Shown here piece by piece: positions 59,858 to 64,000 of a stretch of 64,000 nucleotides of DNA. The notes under the pieces were generated by a model that was given only the letters and a program-made list of their open reading frames with translations, was not told the origin of the DNA and did not search any database. The stretch spans positions 2,418,001-2,482,000 of the forward strand of contig AP026549.1 in NCBI GenBank assembly GCA_026075535.2, in the 5' to 3' direction. Position numbers and translations under genes: made by a program. Each line of letters begins with the position of its first letter. The stretch's first letter is position 1. Source of the DNA: Tricholoma matsutake (taxonomy: Eukaryota > Basidiomycota > Agaricomycetes > Agaricales > Tricholomataceae).

Positions 59858-62276
59858 CTACCCTCTAACCACACCAACCGACACCTCTGGGCCCTCATCT
59901 CCCTCCCTCTCACCCCCCGACGCCGACCACGCACGCACCCCCACCCTCCTCCTCCCACCGCCCAAAGCCCCCGCACACTTCTCCCAAGCCCACCTAGTCA
60001 ACCTCAACACATCCTCATCTCCCAAATCATGCCTCACATGCAACTCCAGCGTCACCACCAATTTCTCCACCGCCGTCGCGCCCTTCAGCTTTCTTCCCGA
60101 CTTTCCCTTTCCTCTCGAGGCGGAGAGATCGACCAGAGGGGTCGGGTAGGTTGGTGTTGGTGCGAGTTGCCAGATGTGTGGGGCTGGGAGATGTATGACT
60201 TGCGGGTGGCGCTCGATCTATTATGGTTGAGATTGTGGAATGTTAGATTTTGGGATTTGGGGATTTGGGAATTTGGGAATTAAGAGTTTTTTAATTGAAA
60301 GAAAACAGCACACCAAAAAACGCACCTCACGCATAGCGCGTAAAAACGCCTCCATTTTCCCGCCCGAAGCTCCTCTAGGGGGTGCAGTTTGCAAAAGTAC
60401 GGTTCCGAGGATGGTACATGCGCGGTAGGCGACGTTGAATGTTATTATGGTGATGAGTGCTGCGAGGAGTAGGTCGAATGTGCGGTGTTGGGGTCTGTTT
60501 GTGGAAAGTTGGTTAGCGGGTAGATGCAGGATAAAGATGCAGGATAAAAGCAGGGGTAGACGAAGACGAAGACGTACTCGGGTAAGGAGAGTGCGACGAA
60601 TAGGATAGAGAGGGATATGAAGAGTGGTGTTGAGGTGAATGGGTTGGAGAGCATGAGGCCTAGGGGCGAGGTTGGTGGTGGGTCGTGGTATTGGTATTGG
60701 TATTGTCGTGTGGCGGAGCTGGGGGATAGGGATCGGATGATGGTTCGTAGGGCTGGGATTCTGTTGCCTGTCACTAGAGGTTTTGTTGGATTTGTTAGTG
60801 GGAGATGAGAGTGACGGAGGTGTGAGATGAAAACGTACGGCTGACGAGCTTGAAGTGGTTATCGTATATGAGAGATGTACCGATTAGCGAGATGAATGTA
60901 ATGAATGCTAGTATGATGGGAAAGTCGATACTGTGGTATCATTAATGTGAGTGTTTTGGTGGTTCGTCAAAAAAAAAAAAAGACGTACCCAATCATAGTA
61001 TCATCCTCGTCTCCGTGGTGGTGGTGATGCCCCGCCTCGCCGCCATTGCTCAACAACAGATGCTCCACGGTCTCCTTGCATATATACACTGACGAGAACA
61101 TCAGATACACCACCTGCGCGAACATCAACACCGTTTCCAGCGGCGCGTTCCTACATCCCATAAATGAACTATAAAAAAATCGCAAAACCAACCGAACTGA
61201 ATGACGTACCCGTATGGTCTCCGAGTGTTCGTCTTTGGACGGTGCTGCGCTAGCCAGCTAGGCAAGACACTCCCTAGCCCAACGCCAAACGCATCAAACA
61301 CGACCCAATATCCGAGGCCCGTAACAGACAAGGACCCAATCTGCTGTCCACAGACCCACAACCACGCACCAAGCACAAACTGCAGTACCCCTACAACAAC
61401 TGCGATACCAGCCGCTCCTTTCTCATCCCCGTCCCCGTCCCCATCGCCGTCGCCATCCCCATGGACAGTCTCCTCATCTACACTCACACCCACACTAGCA
61501 GGTCTTTGGAGTTCGACGTTGTCCCTATTTTGCGGGAAGGACGAAGTGGTGGGGTTAGCGGATGAGGGGAACGCTGACATTGGCGTCCACGGTGAGACAG
61601 GGACAGGTGTAGGCTGAGTATGTAGATCCTCTGCTGGTGAATGTGGTGTAGACCCATTGCCATTGCCATTGACCGATCCAGGTTCGAGAAAAGAGAAAAA
61701 GTTGTGAGACATTGAGTGTTTATGGTGGTGGCCCCTCCTAGAAGCGGATGCTGATGCGGAAGAGGAAGTGGAAGAAGATCTGGTGATTAGGCCTGGTTCG
61801 GGTTGACCTTGATTAGGTGGATGACCTCCGAAAGTGAAGCCTACGCCTATGGGAGAGGGAGGACCGCTGATGCGTAGAGAGCGAGAACGAGAGGCATGTG
61901 GGAAGGGTATGGGTATGGGAGCTTCGAGGTCGATAGAGAGTTGGTCTCCATGTTCTGATATAGTAGATGAACCTGGACGTGGAAAGAAGACGGAGAGGTT
62001 ACGTGAATGTAGACGAGTGTGTCTTCTCGGAGGGATTGAGATTTGTTCTGGGAAAGGGTAGAGAGGAGGAGAAGAGAAGGACGGGGAGAGAGGAGAATGA
62101 ACGGATGGAGTGAACGATACAGAGCGAGTTCGCTGATGATCGTCTGTTCCTGAAGAACCAGGCCAGTGAGGACTCGACTGAACTCGGTTACGAGGCGGAG
62201 GTGGCGCAGACACTAGAACGATCTTTTCATCTTCCTCTTTGCTGCTTTTCCGTCGGTGGATTCGGGCGTCTTCCAT
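59858..62276 (-). CDS. Zrg17-like cation diffusion facilitator (zinc transporter), intact
   Basis: Probable zinc transporter of the early secretory pathway. Zrg17-type proteins form a heterodimer with Msc2/Cis4 and load zinc into the ER. Six exons give exactly 682 codons: 62276-61210, 61150-60989, 60930-60839, 60773-60578, 60494-60326, 60217-59858. The N-terminal 250 residues are Ser/Pro/Arg-rich cytosolic sequence with a Gly-Asp repeat before the first membrane segment. Membrane helices include VVVGVLQFVLGAWLWV and GLGYWVVFDAFGVGLGSVLP. Next comes APLETVLMFAQVVYLMFSSV, then KETVEHLLLSNGG with an HHHHH loop and FPIILAFITFISLIGTSLIY. The C-terminal cytosolic domain reads LLQTAPPRGASGGKMEAFLR, ERHPQVIHLPAPHIWQL, LVVTLELHVRHDLGDEDVLR. 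It is CpG-rich and undamaged. Which CDF subgroup it belongs to needs a tree. Confidence 0.88.
61420..61465. repeat. Gly-Asp hexanucleotide repeat in the zinc transporter
   Basis: Repeats of a 6-bp unit (CCGTCC/CCATCG variants) encode about six Gly-Asp pairs before the first predicted membrane helix; likely length-variable but frame-neutral. Confidence 0.7.
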
Positions 62277-63648
62277 AACTTTCAACGAACGAAGTGCTTA
62301 GCGAGCGTGTGGTTATCCTATTCCATTCATTAGCAATATCTCTTTAACCTACTATCATCTTCATTCCACTTACAGGGCAGTCGACGACTCGACGGTGCTG
62401 AAATATGTCGGCGTGGTTCCAAGTACATCCCCGCATCACGTGGTGCTGTGTCCATCCCTTAAGCTTATGCAATCTGTTAGGAAACAGTCCCATTACATAA
62501 TAAAATACAGCTTCGAACTGATACCAAGAAGCTATTTTGCGAATGGAGGCTTAATGTATGGGAATACATTCCTGATATTCTGGAACTACTGCCCAGGGAG
62601 GAGCTGGAACAGTTATTTGGACACTACTTGGCTTGTTGGACCTTTTGTTGAGGTGTCTCATTCTTCATCCCTGAGTGACATGTTCAAACTGAATCACAAT
62701 TTTTCATTGACAGCAATGAAAAAACAGTTTCTGTTGGTTTGTATTGATGATATGGTTTTCTTGCGCTCACCAGTGCTGGTTGTCTGATACAGGGAGGAAC
62801 TGTGCTTTCTATGTAAGAGATCAGATGTATGCACAAAATCAGGGAAATACTCAGTAATAATGGAATAAGAGAAGCAAGTCACTGAGGTTAGGAAGATATT
62901 TAAAGGTGGGGATGAACTTAATACTCTGTATTAGTAGTAGCATGAATCAAGCATAGATCAGGGCTTGATGGAACATTTGAAGGGCAAGGGTAATGCTATG
63001 AATTACCAAGAACATCAGCAAAATCACATTAAGTATGCATTGGTTTGGCTCAATTACATACTTGCATGAAGTATGAAACCTATAGCTATTCACATTCCAT
63101 ACAGTTGAAAACTTGTATATCTTCATGCAAATATAATATTTAGTCATATTCTTGTTCCAAGTTTCATCTGCATTGCATGCTCGACAAAAACCTGTAAGAT
63201 AGTTTGTATAAGGGCAACCTTAGAGGCCACTTAATTAATGGACTAGCAAAGGGAAATCTAAAGTTAAAATTATAGTACATATTACAGGGATCAGAGGCAC
63301 ACCTAGCAAAGGGTAATATGAAGAGAAAACTCTAAGGACCCCTTTGCCAATGCCCAGTATATGTGGAGACTGCAAAAATCAAATAATAACCTAAAAATAG
63401 AAAAGGTGAGGATAGGCAGATCAAGGCCACCAAATGACATCATACCAAGGGGTAGATGTCAGAAAGGGTACTCCATCTCTAAATATAAAACTGTCAACAT
63501 GCACAAATGTGATAGAAAGGAAAATCAGTAATAAAATAAGGAAGAATCATAGAAATGAAGAATAGAAGGAAATGAAGTGAGGAAAAATATAGGATGAACA
63601 TAAAAAATAGGAGAAACACATGGGGCACCCCCTAGTCCCCTTAGATTA
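62277..63648. other. Zinc-transporter promoter side, then probable retrotransposon LTR
   Basis: 62277-62400 is the upstream flank of the transporter. From about 62780 to 63648 the sequence is AT-rich and noncoding and lies where the 3' LTR of the chromodomain element to the right is expected. I could not fix its left end or see TG...CA borders. The frame at 62395-62787 (plus) resembles nothing I know. Confidence 0.35.
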
Positions 63649-63658
63649 CCCCCTCTTT
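63649..63658 (-). promoter_or_regulatory. Polypurine tract of a chromodomain retrotransposon
   Basis: The minus strand reads AAAGAGGGGG followed by TAATCTAAGG, about 30 bases after the integrase stop, the usual position of the plus-strand primer next to the 3' LTR. Confidence 0.55.
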
Positions 63659-63686
63659 AAGATGCATTGCCCCGATGCATTCAAAA

Positions 63687-64000
63687 TCATATACAACCAA
63701 AGTCAGTGACTTGAATGTGACACAGTGCAGCAGTGTGCTGTTGGTGGAATTCCTTGACTAACCAAGGGGCATTCACATTGGACTCTTTGACCCATGAGTT
63801 CTCCTCATACCCATAACCCTTCCAGTGCACCAAATACTGGAGTTTTCCTTGACGCAACCGGCTGTCCAAGATCAACTCGACTTCATACTGGGGTTCTCCC
63901 TTGATCACTGTAGGTGGTGGTGGTGGTGGATATGAACGGTGTCCTATGAATGGATCTGGGGGAGCTGGAAGGAGTTTGATGACATGGAAGACTGGGTGGA
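63687..64000 (-). CDS. Integrase C-terminus with chromodomain, Ty3/gypsy chromovirus (partial)
   Basis: The frame runs in from beyond the window end. It reads HPVFHVIKLLPAPPDPF, a Pro-rich linker, then the chromodomain YEVELILDSRLRQGKLQYLV, HWKGYGYEENSWVKESNVN, ending WLVKEFHQQH. Aromatic-cage positions (Tyr, Trp, Trp) are present. In chromoviruses this domain steers integration to marked chromatin. Only the 3' end is visible, and the stop is at 63687. Confidence 0.85.
   Translation of the reverse strand, partial: HPVFHVIKLLPAPPDPFIGHRSYPPPPPPTVIKGEPQYEVELILDSRLRQGKLQYLVHWKGYGYEENSWVKESNVNAPWLVKEFHQQHTAALCHIQVTDFGCI

Noticed and set aside
61201..61617. 138-codon plus-strand ORF
   Set aside because: Shadow of the first exon of the zinc transporter, caused by the Gly-Asp/Ser/Pro-rich minus-strand coding.
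62395..62787. 130-codon plus-strand ORF upstream of the zinc transporter
   Set aside because: Not recognisable as a protein family; it lies in promoter and repeat sequence.

Overview
The window looks like nuclear DNA of a homobasidiomycete (Agaricomycete) fungus. Coding regions are cut by many short GT-AG introns. The recognisable families are basidiomycete-typical: FunK1 kinases, DUF6534 membrane proteins, DUF6698, Plavaka/KDZ and Tnp2 transposases, and expanded TET/JBP-like and JmjC-like dioxygenases. About 90% of the window is mobile or decayed DNA. Only two genes read cleanly from start to stop: a DUF6534 membrane protein (57422-58839) and a Zrg17-like zinc transporter (59858-62276), both on the minus strand. 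Family assignments are by eye from remembered family patterns, since no search was possible.

Layout. 1-3.8 kb: remains of a FunK1 kinase and an RNase H-like fragment. 5.7-7.8 kb (-): a TET/JBP-like oxygenase. 8.2-18.7 kb: a 10.4 kb segment bounded by 480-bp inverted repeats, holding three unrecognised minus-strand genes and a Plavaka-type (KDZ) transposase on the plus strand. 18.6-30.2 kb (+): a JmjC-like gene cut in two by a complete Ty3/gypsy-type retrotransposon (20357-27578; two 237-bp LTRs; 4-bp target duplication; reading frame restored if the element is removed). 32.0-41.5 kb (+): Tnp2-family transposase, second FunK1 kinase, coiled-coil/unknown gene, DUF6698 gene, all with nonsense codons. 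41.5-50.7 kb (-): an old Ty3/gypsy polyprotein peppered with younger insertions (two foldback MITEs, one or two non-autonomous hAT-like elements and a 6-kb autonomous hAT with a perfect 8-bp duplication). 57.4-62.3 kb: the two host genes. 63.6-64 kb: the 3' end of another chromodomain retrotransposon running off the window.

Two themes connect the region. First, two predicted Fe(II)/2-oxoglutarate dioxygenases that could act on chromatin (a TET/JBP-like DNA oxidase and a JmjC protein) flank a KDZ-class transposase, suggesting a mobile unit carrying epigenetic cargo. Second, nearly every nonsense codon in the mobile genes is TGA where the family seems to carry arginine, LTR differences are almost all transitions, and CpG is nearly absent from old elements but abundant in the zinc-transporter gene (hand counts of 0 and 18 CpG in two 300-bp samples). 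This is the mark of CpG methylation and deamination acting on transposons and stopping at host genes.
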